Origin: JAHEEL01 sp942491345 | GTDB lineage: Bacteria; Actinomycetota; Acidimicrobiia; Spongiisociales; UBA5794 | NCBI GenBank assembly: GCA_942491345.1 | Contig: CALOAN010000003.1 | Location: 1-64,000, forward strand | Length of the DNA: 64,000 bases | Direction of reading: 5' to 3' | Shown: positions 24,425 to 32,151 of the stretch, piece after piece | Numbering within the stretch: the stretch's first letter is position 1 | How the letters are laid out: each line of letters opens with the position of its first letter | Made by a program: the position numbers and the translations under genes | The notes under the pieces: model-generated | What the model saw: only the letters and a program-made list of their open reading frames with translations | The model's database searches: none | What the model was told of the DNA's origin: nothing

Positions 24425-25780
24425 TCACTCGATCGCGTGGGCTGCGGCCACGTTGCCGTACCAAGAGAGACTGTCCTTGGGAATACGCTCGCCGGTCCCA
24501 TGGTCGACCCATATGAGGCCGAAACGCTGGCTGTATCCGAGCGTCCACTCGAAATTGTCCAGGATCGACCAGACGAAGTAGCCGGTCACGGGCACACCCT
24601 GGTTGATCGCGTCCGCGACGGCGCTCAGGTGTGACCACAGGAAGACGATGCGCCGACGATCGTGGATACGACCGTCCGGACCCGGACCATCCGAGTAGGA
24701 AGCGCCGTTCTCGGTCACGCGGATGTCGGTAGCGCCGTAGTCGTCGCGGACTCTCTTGAGGAACGTGGTGAGAGCCGACGGGACGATCTCCCATCCCATC
24801 TCGGTGAAGCCGTCAGGTGGGTTCGGACCGGGTTTGAGCCAGGTGATCTCCTCCTCCTCGTGGCCGGCCGAGACCGCGAGTGCGGTGTAGTAGTTGACCC
24901 CGATGAAGTCGAGCGGCACTGCGATTTCGGCCAGGTCGCCAGAGTGGATGAATGAAGGCTCGGGGTCGTAGGCACCCCGTTTCCGGAAGGCGTCAACGAT
25001 GTCCTGCGGATACCCCTTGCCGAAGACAGGATCGAAGAACCAACGATTCCGAAACCCGTCGAAGTGCCGGTTCGCTGCCACGTCTGCAGGATCTGCACTT
25101 GCGGGTGCCGACGGCCGGCAGTCCAGGATGATGCCGACGTCGCTGGTGGGGACGTTGGCACGGATGACCGGCACCGACCGGCCGTGGGCGAGGAGCAGGT
25201 GATGCGCGACGGTGAGCGCCTCCCTCAGATCGGTGTGGCCCGGGGCAAACTCGCCGAAGTAGTGACCCAGGAACGAGGCCACCCACGGCTCGTTGTGGGT
25301 CGCCCACTGTGTCACGCGATCGCCGAGTGCTCCGCTCACAACGTCGGCATACCGGACGAATGCATCGACGGTCTCCCGGTTGGCCCAGCCGCCGACGTCC
25401 TGGAGCGCCTGCGGTAGTTCCCAGTGGTAGAGGGTCACGTACGGCGTGATGCCGTTGTCGAGAAGCTCGTCGACGAGGCGGTCGTAGAAGGCAACCCCGC
25501 GCGGTTCGACGGGCCCGGTCCCTTCCGGGATGATTCGGGTCCATGCGGTGGTCAGGTTGTATGCCGGGATCCCTGCGTCGGCCATGAGCGCGATGTCCTC
25601 GGGATACCGGTGGTAGTGGTCACACGCAACGTCCCCGGTGTCGCCATTGAGAATGCGGCCGGGTTCTCTTACGAACCGGTCCCAGATCGACTCGCCCTTT
25701 CCGTCCTCGTTCCAGGCACCCTCGATCTGGTACGCCGAAGCCGTGACCCCGAACACGAATTCGTCTGGAAACGTCGTCAT
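24425..25780 (-). CDS. Glycoside hydrolase family 1 beta-glucosidase
   Basis: 451 residues, the family length. FVFGVTASAYQIEGAWNEDG is the GH1 N-terminal signature. The acid/base is Glu164 in ATHNEPW and the nucleophile is Glu357 in RVTENGASYSDG. GYFVWSILDNFEWTLGYSQR and RFGLIWVDH complete the aglycone region. It has no signal peptide, so it acts on imported disaccharides or glucosides in the cytosol. ATG 25780 begins MTTFPDEF; the frame extends upstream into the preceding gene. It is 16 bases after the cysteine desulfurase-like gene, so the two may be co-transcribed. Confidence 0.95.
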   Translation of the reverse strand: MTTFPDEFVFGVTASAYQIEGAWNEDGKGESIWDRFVREPGRILNGDTGDVACDHYHRYPEDIALMADAGIPAYNLTTAWTRIIPEGTGPVEPRGVAFYDRLVDELLDNGITPYVTLYHWELPQALQDVGGWANRETVDAFVRYADVVSGALGDRVTQWATHNEPWVASFLGHYFGEFAPGHTDLREALTVAHHLLLAHGRSVPVIRANVPTSDVGIILDCRPSAPASADPADVAANRHFDGFRNRWFFDPVFGKGYPQDIVDAFRKRGAYDPEPSFIHSGDLAEIAVPLDFIGVNYYTALAVSAGHEEEEITWLKPGPNPPDGFTEMGWEIVPSALTTFLKRVRDDYGATDIRVTENGASYSDGPGPDGRIHDRRRIVFLWSHLSAVADAINQGVPVTGYFVWSILDNFEWTLGYSQRFGLIWVDHGTGERIPKDSLSWYGNVAAAHAIE

Positions 25781-25796
25781 ATGCCCCGTCCTGCCG

Positions 25797-27020
25797 TCAC
25801 GTCGCCATATCACCGAGAGCGGCGACAACACGGTCGACCTCTTCAAAGGTGTTGTAGTGCACGAAGCCGATTCGGACGAGTCCGCCTTGGCGTGCGACAC
25901 CGAGGCGCCGCATCACCTCCACGGCGTAGTAGTCGCCAGACCACACAAAGATGCCGAGGTCTCCGAGGGCAGCTGCCACTTCATCCGGGTGCGTGCCGCT
26001 GACTGAGACCGCGAAAGTCGGTGTGCGACCGTGGGAGGTATTGCGCCCGTAGAGGCGGACCCGGGGGAGTTCGGCGATCCCTTCGAGGAACCGCTCGGAG
26101 ACAGCACGCTCGTACCATCCGATGGTCTCCATGGCCGATCCGATTCGTTCTCGCCTCGAATCTCCCTCGCCGAGTGATGCGATGTAGTCGACGGCTGCTG
26201 TGATGCCCGCCAGGCTCTCAAAGCTCTGTGTCCCGGTCTCCCACTTGTCCGGCGGATCATCCGGAGCCGGGCGGATCTTGTACGCCGTCACGTCGTTGAG
26301 CACTTCCGTGCGTCCGTAGAGGCAGCCGGTGTGCGGCCCGAAGAACTTATACGACGACGCGGCGAGGAAGTCCGTTCCAAGCGCTGCAACATCCAGGAGG
26401 CCGTGCGGCGAGTAGTGAACCGCATCGACATAGGTCAGCGCTCCGACGAGGTGCGCTGCGCCGATCAGTGATCGGAGGTCGGTCACGGTCCCGACCGCGT
26501 TCGAGGCATGGGTGGCCGCCACAAGACGGGTACGTCGGTCGATGACGTCGGCAACCTGTTCGACCTGAAGCCGACAGCCGTCCTCCGGATCGAAGTCGAG
26601 CCAGCGGACTTCTACGCCCGCGTCCCTGGCTGCGATCACCCACGGCCAAACGTTGGCGTCGTGGTCCAGCCTGGTGACGACGATGTTGTCGCCGATCATC
26701 CATGTTGCCCCAAGCGCTCGGCTGACGGACAGTGTGAGCGAGGTCATGTTCTGTCCGAACGCGATCTCAGCCGGCGAGGCTCCGAAGAGATCGGCAACCG
26801 CCTGGCGCGCCGACGCAGCGACAGCGTCGGTTTCGCGTGAAGTCACAAACGGCCCGCCGTGGTTGCTTCCCCCGGCACGCATGAAGTCCGCCATCGCGTC
26901 GATGACGGACTTCGGAACCTGCGTTCCCCCGGGCCCATCGAGATAGGCAGCCGGCTGCCCATTGACGTACCGAGAGAGTGCCGGGAATTGACTGCGAACG
27001 GCTTCAACGTCGAGCGCCAT
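25797..27020 (-). CDS. Cysteine desulfurase-like PLP enzyme (class V aminotransferase fold)
   Basis: 407 residues. YLDGPGGTQVPKSVIDAM near residue 26, the middle stretches VTRLDHDANVWPW and THASNAVGTVTDL, and SSYKFFGPHTGCLYG with the PLP lysine fit the cysteine desulfurase-like branch of the SufS/NifS group. The C-terminus has VRIGFVHYNTFEEVDRVV. This branch is widespread but its reaction is poorly defined, so I do not call it a true desulfurase. The start at ATG 27020 is chosen because GGAGG lies seven bases ahead. No Suf or Isc genes adjoin it. Confidence 0.85.
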   Translation of the reverse strand: MALDVEAVRSQFPALSRYVNGQPAAYLDGPGGTQVPKSVIDAMADFMRAGGSNHGGPFVTSRETDAVAASARQAVADLFGASPAEIAFGQNMTSLTLSVSRALGATWMIGDNIVVTRLDHDANVWPWVIAARDAGVEVRWLDFDPEDGCRLQVEQVADVIDRRTRLVAATHASNAVGTVTDLRSLIGAAHLVGALTYVDAVHYSPHGLLDVAALGTDFLAASSYKFFGPHTGCLYGRTEVLNDVTAYKIRPAPDDPPDKWETGTQSFESLAGITAAVDYIASLGEGDSRRERIGSAMETIGWYERAVSERFLEGIAELPRVRLYGRNTSHGRTPTFAVSVSGTHPDEVAAALGDLGIFVWSGDYYAVEVMRRLGVARQGGLVRIGFVHYNTFEEVDRVVAALGDMAT

Positions 27021-27071
27021 GGTTGCCTCCAAGTGTGGAGGCCGACGCTACTCCGCTATTCCGCTGATTCG

Positions 27072-27470
27072 CTAATCACTCTGCGGGCGCTCTCGGCGAA
27101 TCGCCGGGAGGTTTCGCTTCTGAACAACACCCATCCTGAAGACCGCCCTGTGTCCGCTGTCGCTCACGAAACGAGCGTCGGACTCCTCCAGCAGGCGCCG
27201 CAGACGGTCGATCTGGTTGCGATGCCGTTCAATCTCGTGCTCCAGGAAGAGAATCCTTCGGACGCCTTCGAGGTTCACGCCGGCGCTCGTGAGATCTTGA
27301 ATCAGCGACAGGCGCTCGATGTCGGCCTCCGAGTAGCGGCGCGTCCCGCCGGGTGTCCGATACGGCTCGATCAGCCCGCGCCGTTCGTAGATCCGCAGGG
27401 TCTGTGGGTGCATACCCGACATTTCTGCGGCGACGGAGATCACGTAGCGAGCTTCTTCACGGTTGCTCAT
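27072..27470 (-). CDS. hspR: Heat-shock repressor HspR (MerR family)
   Basis: 132 residues. ARYVISVAAEMSGMHPQTLR forms the MerR-type helix-turn-helix and IYERRGLIEPYRTPGGTRRY the wing, exactly as in HspR. A coiled coil follows (residues about 75-100). HspR represses the dnaK operon by binding HAIR sites and is thought to use DnaK as co-repressor. It is the last gene of dnaK-grpE-dnaJ-hspR and overlaps dnaJ by four bases, so the operon is autoregulated. The order is the same as in Streptomyces. Confidence 0.95.
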   Translation of the reverse strand: MSNREEARYVISVAAEMSGMHPQTLRIYERRGLIEPYRTPGGTRRYSEADIERLSLIQDLTSAGVNLEGVRRILFLEHEIERHRNQIDRLRRLLEESDARFVSDSGHRAVFRMGVVQKRNLPAIRRERPQSD

Positions 27471-28393
27471 GTCACCCCCAAGTGCTCTCTCGGGTTGTCC
27501 GGGGCCCGCTCATCGCGAAACGCCTCGAGGAGTTCGCGCTCCCCATCGGACAGTTCGGTCGGCACGGTGACTCTGAGGGTCACCAGAAGATCTCCCGTAC
27601 CCTTCGACGTCTCAACACCCTTGCCGGACACCTTCATGACGGTACCGCCCTGTGTGCCGCGAGGGACCCGGATCTTGGTGACTCCGTCGAGGGTCGGCAC
27701 CTGAATCACCGCGCCGAGCGCGGCCTCGGAGAACGTAACGGGCACCTCGATCTTGAGGTCGCGTTTTCCGGACCGTTCGAAGACGGGATGATCCGCCACG
27801 TGTACACGGACGAAGAGGTCACCCGCGGGACCGCCATTCGATCCCGGTTCACCCTTCCCGGCGAGCCGAACCTTGGTGCCGTCCGAGATTCCCTGGGGAA
27901 CCTTCACCTTCACACTGCGCCCATCGACGTTGATGGTCTTGGTGGTGCTCGCCAGTGCTTCATGGAACGTCAACGAGAGGTCCGCCTGGAGATTGCGACC
28001 GGCCGCGGGACGCGGCCGGTATTGCTGTTGACCCTGGCCGAAGAGATCGCCGAGGCCTCCGAGGAGGTCTTGAAAACCACCGCCGCCGGCCGAGGCCCGA
28101 CCACCGAAGAGATCCTCAACACGGACATACTGCTGATGACCGCCCGGGTCCCCTACGAAGTAGCCCATCTCGCGAGCGTGGTCATACTCCTTGCGCTCAT
28201 CGGCATCCGAGAGCGTGTCGTAGGCCTCGTTGATCTCCTTGAACCGGGCCTCAGCGACGGCGTCGTCGGGGTTGTTGTCGGGGTGGAACTCGCGCGCAAG
28301 CTTGCGGAAGGCCTTCTTGATCTCTTTGTCCGAAGCGGTCTTCGAGACGCCGAGGGTGGCGTAGTAGTCCTTCTCAAGCCATTCCTTACGCAT
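27467..28393 (-). CDS. dnaJ: DnaJ-type co-chaperone without zinc finger
   Basis: 308 residues. The J domain (about 8-75) has the HPD motif at residues 37-39 (REFHPDNNPDDA). A Gly-rich linker (about 95-125) follows, then the C-terminal peptide-binding domains (LSLTFHEALASTTKTINVDG, VKVPQGISDGTKVRLAGKG). The four CxxCxGxG zinc repeats are absent, so this is a type II/CbpA-like J protein. It stimulates DnaK ATPase. The gene overlaps grpE by 8 bases and hspR by 4. Confidence 0.94.
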   Translation of the reverse strand: MRKEWLEKDYYATLGVSKTASDKEIKKAFRKLAREFHPDNNPDDAVAEARFKEINEAYDTLSDADERKEYDHAREMGYFVGDPGGHQQYVRVEDLFGGRASAGGGGFQDLLGGLGDLFGQGQQQYRPRPAAGRNLQADLSLTFHEALASTTKTINVDGRSVKVKVPQGISDGTKVRLAGKGEPGSNGGPAGDLFVRVHVADHPVFERSGKRDLKIEVPVTFSEAALGAVIQVPTLDGVTKIRVPRGTQGGTVMKVSGKGVETSKGTGDLLVTLRVTVPTELSDGERELLEAFRDERAPDNPREHLGVT

Positions 28394-29051
28394 GTTTCAC
28401 CGTCACCAGCGATGGCCGGATCACCCGACCGCGCATGAGGTAGCCCCGCCGCAGCTCGGCGTCGACGAACAGGTCGCCGTCACCGTCAGCGGGTCCGGAC
28501 ACCGCCTCGTGCACCTTCGGATCGAATGGTTCGCCGACCGCAGGGATCGGTTGGAACCCTTCGCGAGCGAGGGTCTCGAGGAGCTGTGTGCGCGTCGACA
28601 GCATGCCTTCGCGTGTCTTCTCCTCCGACGCCGTCTGCGGTTCGAACATAGTGGCCGCGTCGAACGCGTCAAGGGTCGGAAGAAGACTCTCGATGACCCG
28701 TTGTGATGCGCGCTCCACGTTCTCCGCCTGGTCCCGCTCGACTCGGCGCCGATAGTTGTCGAAGTCGGCCGCCACGCGCTGCAGCATCTCGAGCTGCTCG
28801 CCGGCCTCCTGTCGCGCCTCGCCCAACTCGCGAAGCAGAAGCGCCTGGGCTTCGTCCGGGTCCTCGGGGAGTTCGAGACCAAGATCATGCGCCGTCGGCC
28901 CCGCCTCCAGGATCACGAGATCGTCGAGGGGGTCGGGCGCGATCGGCACTTGACCCCCTCCGTCGGCGGCTGCGCCGCTGCCACCTCCCCCTGAGGGGGA
29001 GGAATCAGGAGCAGATCCGTCCGGCTCGAAGCTGTCCTCAGGCCTCTTCAT
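28386..29051 (-). CDS. grpE: GrpE nucleotide exchange factor
   Basis: About 221 residues from ATG 29051, which is preceded by GGTGGAGGACG and overlaps the 3' end of dnaK by 14 bases. The N-terminal 50 residues are disordered and Gly/Ser/Asp-rich. A long helix (about 65-120: ELGEARQEAGEQLEMLQRVA) and AADFDNYRRRVERDQ are the GrpE dimer helix. LLPTLDAFDAATM, EGFQPIPAVGEPFDPKVHEA and GYLMRGRVIRPSLVTV are the family's C-terminal beta wing. GrpE releases ADP from DnaK. DNA encoding residues about 17-36 resembles an intergenic two-hairpin repeat (28949-29009), which may have expanded this region. Confidence 0.94.
   Translation of the reverse strand: MKRPEDSFEPDGSAPDSSPSGGGGSGAAADGGGQVPIAPDPLDDLVILEAGPTAHDLGLELPEDPDEAQALLLRELGEARQEAGEQLEMLQRVAADFDNYRRRVERDQAENVERASQRVIESLLPTLDAFDAATMFEPQTASEEKTREGMLSTRTQLLETLAREGFQPIPAVGEPFDPKVHEAVSGPADGDGDLFVDAELRRGYLMRGRVIRPSLVTVKHA
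28949..29009. repeat. Two-hairpin repeat element embedded in grpE
   Basis: Within the coding region are two adjacent stems: GCGGC-TGC-GCCGC (28966-28978) and the perfect 8-bp CCTCCCCC-TGA-GGGGGAGG (28984-29002), preceded by CCCCCTCCG. The layout (CCCCCTC, GC-rich stem, then CTCCCCC stem) matches the repeats around glgA at 56174 and 57884. It encodes the Gly/Ser/Ala-rich part of the GrpE N-terminus. Confidence 0.55.
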
Positions 29052-30873
29052 CGTCCTCCACCACCTCGGCTTCGACAACCTCGTCGTCGCTCGCCGGTGC
29101 GTCGTCGGCTGCTGCCGCAGCGCTTTCCGCTGCAGACGCCTCGTAGATCTTCTGTCCGAGGATCTGGGACGACGTCAGGAGCTCGTTCGTGGCGTTCTTG
29201 AGGGCCTCGGTGTCTGCGGCTTCGTTGGCCAGCAACGTCCGCAGCTCGGCGATCTTGTCCTCGATCACCTTCCGCTCGTCGTCGGTCAGCTTGTCACCGT
29301 GTTCGGCGAGCTGCTTCTCGATCTGGTATGCCGCTTGGTCCGCCTGGTTGCGGGCCTCGGCTGCCTCTTTGCGCTGTGCATCGTCGTTGGCGTGCGCCTC
29401 GGCATCCTTGACCATCTTCTCGATGTCCTCATCGGACAGCGCTGTGCCGCCGGTGATCGTCACCTGCTGGGTCTGACCCGTACCGAGGTCCTTCGCCGAC
29501 ACGGAGACAATGCCGTTGGCATCGATATCGAAGGTGACCTCGATCTGGGGGACGCCGCGCCGGGCCGGGGCAATACCAGGGAGCTTGAAGCGTCCGAGGC
29601 TCTTGTTGTCGTTTGCCATGGCACGCTCGCCCTGGAGGACGTGAATCTCTACCTCGGGCTGGTTGTCGGCGGCCGTGGTGAAGATCTCCGATCGGCGGGT
29701 CGGGATTGTGGTGTTGCGCTCGATCATCTTCGTCGATACACCGCCCTCGGTCTCAACACCGAGCGTCAGCGGCGTGACGTCCAGGAGGAGGATCCCCTTG
29801 ACGTCACCAGTGAGAACACCTGCCTGGAGCGATGCACCGTCGGCAACGACCTCATCCGGGTTGACGCCCTTGTTGGGCTCCTTCCCCGCGAGTTCGTTCA
29901 CGATGGCCTGCACCGACGGCATGCGGGTCGAGCCGCCAACGAGGATGACCTGATTGATGTCGTTCATCGTCACACCGGCATCCTTGAGCGCCTCTTCAAA
30001 CGGCATCCGGGTCCGCTCGACGAGGTCTTCGGTCATCTGATCGAATTCCGACCGTGTGAGCGTGCGGAGCAGGTGAATGGGGCCTTCGTTCGTTGCGGTG
30101 ATGAACGGCAAGTTGATCTCCGTCTCCATCACGGAAGACAGATCGATCTTGGCCTTCTCAGCGGCCTCCTTCAGGCGGGTCATCGCCATGGCGTCCTTCG
30201 AGAGATCAACTCCGTTGTCGTTCTTGAAGCCTTCAACGAGCCAGTTGATGATCTTGTCGTCCCAGTCGTCGCCACCGAGATTGGTGTCGCCATGAGTCGA
30301 CTTGACTTCGAACACACCTTCGCCGATCTCGAGCACCGACACGTCGAACGTGCCCCCGCCGAGGTCGTAGACGAGGATGAGGTGATCGTCTTCGGTCTTG
30401 TCGAGTCCGTAGGCCAAGGCGGCAGCGGTGGGCTCGTTGATGATGCGCAAGACTTCGAGACCCGCGATCTGGCCGGCTTCTTTGGTCGCCTGGCGTTGTG
30501 CGTCCCCGAAGTAGGCGGGGACGGTGATGACCGCCTCGGTGACGTTCTCACCGAGGAACGCCTCGGCGTCCCGCTTGAGCTTCATGAGGATCCTGGCGGC
30601 AATCTCCTGCGAGTTGTACGTCTTGCCGTCGACCTCGATATCCCAATCGGTGCCCATATGGCGCTTGACCGAACGGACGGTGCGCGACGGGTTCGTGATG
30701 GCTTGCCGTTTCGCCTGGTCGCCGACCAGGACTTCGCCGTTCTTGGCGAACGCAACGACCGAAGGGGTAGTGCGGTGCCCCTCTGCATTGCTGATGATCT
30801 TTGGTTCTCCGCCCTCGAGAGTCGAGATGACAGAGTTGGTGGTTCCGAGGTCAATACCTACGGCGCGTCCCAT
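29038..30873 (-). CDS. dnaK: Chaperone protein DnaK (Hsp70)
   Basis: 611 residues. GRAVGIDLGTTNSVISTLEG is the N-terminal nucleotide-binding signature, ILVYDLGGGTFDVSVLEIG the second, and VILVGGSTRMPSVQAIV the third. The substrate domain begins at LDVTPLTLGVETEGG and the helical lid follows. The C-terminus is Ala/Glu/Asp-rich as in actinobacterial DnaK. First gene of the dnaK-grpE-dnaJ-hspR operon. AAGGAG precedes ATG 30873, and the promoter has a HAIR-like operator about 75 bases upstream, consistent with HspR control. Confidence 0.98.
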   Translation of the reverse strand: MGRAVGIDLGTTNSVISTLEGGEPKIISNAEGHRTTPSVVAFAKNGEVLVGDQAKRQAITNPSRTVRSVKRHMGTDWDIEVDGKTYNSQEIAARILMKLKRDAEAFLGENVTEAVITVPAYFGDAQRQATKEAGQIAGLEVLRIINEPTAAALAYGLDKTEDDHLILVYDLGGGTFDVSVLEIGEGVFEVKSTHGDTNLGGDDWDDKIINWLVEGFKNDNGVDLSKDAMAMTRLKEAAEKAKIDLSSVMETEINLPFITATNEGPIHLLRTLTRSEFDQMTEDLVERTRMPFEEALKDAGVTMNDINQVILVGGSTRMPSVQAIVNELAGKEPNKGVNPDEVVADGASLQAGVLTGDVKGILLLDVTPLTLGVETEGGVSTKMIERNTTIPTRRSEIFTTAADNQPEVEIHVLQGERAMANDNKSLGRFKLPGIAPARRGVPQIEVTFDIDANGIVSVSAKDLGTGQTQQVTITGGTALSDEDIEKMVKDAEAHANDDAQRKEAAEARNQADQAAYQIEKQLAEHGDKLTDDERKVIEDKIAELRTLLANEAADTEALKNATNELLTSSQILGQKIYEASAAESAAAAADDAPASDDEVVEAEVVEDDEEA

Positions 30874-30940
30874 ATGGGTGTGCTCCTTCGTTGCGCGTGC
30901 CTACCGGCATGGTGGGCTGGTTCTCTGAGTGGTTGCATAC

Positions 30941-30968
30941 AGTATAACTTGAGTCGGGTCGTATCAAT
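30941..30968 (-). promoter_or_regulatory. dnaK promoter with HAIR-like HspR operator
   Basis: HAIR is CTTGAGT-N7-ACTCAAG. Here CTTGAGT (30948-30954), seven bases, then TATCAAT (30962-30968): one perfect half-site and one matching at 4 of 7. On the minus strand a -10 TATACT (30946-30941) abuts the perfect half-site ACTCAAG and a TTGATA lies 15 bases upstream of it. Repressor binding here would block dnaK transcription. Confidence 0.65.
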
Positions 30969-31006
30969 TCCCGATCCTCACCGTCGTACTGCCGTTGTCA
31001 AAGCCG

Positions 31007-31025
31007 TATACCCCTTGGGGGTATA
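31007..31025 (+). promoter_or_regulatory. CsoR/CstR-type operator
   Basis: Inverted repeat TATACCCC-TTG-GGGGTATA with perfect 8-bp arms, 10 bases before the repressor gene. Operators of the CsoR/CstR repressor family are typically of this TACCCC...GGGGTA type. It abuts a possible TATCAT -10 (31024-31029). Confidence 0.8.
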
Positions 31026-31029
31026 TCAT
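31024..31029 (+). promoter_or_regulatory. -10 element for leaderless repressor/rhodanese mRNA
   Basis: TATCAT, six bases, then ATG 31036. It touches the right arm of the operator. Confidence 0.45.
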
Positions 31030-31035
31030 GTCGCC

Positions 31036-31305
31036 ATGAAACCGGAAGACGCCGAGGTCCACGACATCCTGACGAGGCTTCGTCGGGTGGAGGGCCAGAT
31101 CCGCGGCATCCAGGGGATGATCGAGGACGGGCGTGACTGTGCGGACGTGGTCACCCAGTTCTCCGCCTCGATGCGTGCGCTCGAACAAGCGGGATATCGA
31201 TACTTCGCGATGACGTTGAGCGCGTGTGTCAGCGAGCCGGAACGTGCCGCCCTCGAGGGCTACGACCCCGAGCGGCTCGAGAAGCTGTTCATGCAGCTGA
31301 CGTGA
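31036..31305 (+). CDS. CsoR/RcnR/CstR-family transcriptional repressor, CstR-like
   Basis: 89 residues, all helical, the family length. Helix 1 has RLRRVEGQIRGIQGMIEDGR. The metal or sulfur site in helices 2-3 is Cys35 (RDCADVV) and Cys64 (SACVSEP). In copper-type CsoR a His sits four residues before the second Cys; here that position is Thr60. Two cysteines without that His is the pattern of persulfide-sensing CstR. Together with the two downstream rhodaneses this suggests a sulfide/persulfide-responsive repressor rather than a copper one. It sits just downstream of a CsoR-type palindrome, so it probably represses its own operon. It is divergent from dnaK. Confidence 0.85.
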   Translation: MKPEDAEVHDILTRLRRVEGQIRGIQGMIEDGRDCADVVTQFSASMRALEQAGYRYFAMTLSACVSEPERAALEGYDPERLEKLFMQLT

Positions 31306-31616
31306 TCGGCGACCGAATGGGCGAAGTTGTTCTCGTGGAGGCGCGTGACTGGGAGGTCTGGAGCCAGGAGCACAATGCCGTGATCATCGATGTTCGCGAA
31401 CCCTTCGAGTGGGCCATGGGAACACTCCCCGGCGCCGAGCTGATCGGCCTCGGATCGTTGTTCACACGCATCGACGAACTCGATCCCGACCGTCCGATCC
31501 TGTTCATCTGCCGCACCGGAAACCGTTCGGGTGTGGCTGCCGGATTGCTGGCACAACGCGGCTTCAAGGAAGTCGCCAACCTCACCGGCGGACTCGTTGC
31601 ACTTGGGTTGGCCTAG
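31302..31616 (+). CDS. Rhodanese-like sulfurtransferase, cytosolic
   Basis: About 104 residues, a single rhodanese domain. The active loop is FICRTGNRSG with the persulfide cysteine at about residue 70 counting from the GTG. IIDVREPFEWAMGTLPGA is the usual N-terminal CH2A/B region. The GTG at 31302 overlaps the repressor stop (GTGA), implying coupling; ATG 31317 is an alternative start. It would move sulfane sulfur between persulfide carriers. Second gene of the CstR-like operon. Confidence 0.88.
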   Translation: MIGDRMGEVVLVEARDWEVWSQEHNAVIIDVREPFEWAMGTLPGAELIGLGSLFTRIDELDPDRPILFICRTGNRSGVAAGLLAQRGFKEVANLTGGLVALGLA

Positions 31617-31722
31617 TGCGGCGACCACGAACCTCTGCGCTGTTCTGTCGGCCCCCGAACGTTCGTGGAGACAGCACTAGTCGACCACCCTGCGGGTGGA
31701 ATCGAGAAGGAGAGACATCACC

Positions 31723-32136
31723 GTGACATATGGATTGAATCGCAAGCTGGCCGGTCTGGTTCTCGTTGTGCTGCTGCTGGCGGCAGCGTGCTCGTCGGGC
31801 AGTGACACAGCGACGATCGAGCTCGTCTCGCCCGCGCAGGCAGCTCAGGTCATCGACGATGATCCGGCCGGGCTTGTTGTTCTGGACATCAGGACTCCCG
31901 AAGAGTTCAACGAAGCGCGACTCGCGAATTCGATCAACGTCGACTACTACGACGCCGACTTCGCCGAGCAACTCGACGGCCTCGACAAGAACGATCCCTA
32001 CGTGATGTACTGCCGATCCGGCAATCGATCATCCGACGCCGTCAAGACGATGAAGGAACTGGGCTTCGTCGAGGTATACGAAATCGACGGCGGCATCGTC
32101 AATTGGTACGACTCGGGTTTCCCCGTCGAGCAGTAG
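31723..32136 (+). CDS. Rhodanese-domain lipoprotein
   Basis: 137 residues from GTG 31723, behind AAGGAG. Residues 1-22 are a lipoprotein signal with lipobox LAAAC (Cys23). The rhodanese domain follows: LVVLDIRTPEEFNEAR and the active loop YVMYCRSGNRSS (Cys97). It would sit on the outer face of the membrane and act on thiosulfate or persulfide outside the cytosol. It is 106 bases after the cytosolic rhodanese and probably in the same regulon, though it may have its own promoter. Confidence 0.88.
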   Translation: MTYGLNRKLAGLVLVVLLLAAACSSGSDTATIELVSPAQAAQVIDDDPAGLVVLDIRTPEEFNEARLANSINVDYYDADFAEQLDGLDKNDPYVMYCRSGNRSSDAVKTMKELGFVEVYEIDGGIVNWYDSGFPVEQ

Positions 32137-32151
32137 CTGCCCGCTCGGAGC

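Noticed and set aside
29299..31035. Long plus-strand open frame opposite dnaK running into the CstR-like gene
   Set aside because: It is a shadow of the conserved dnaK codons; only the last 90 codons (from ATG 31036) encode a recognisable protein.
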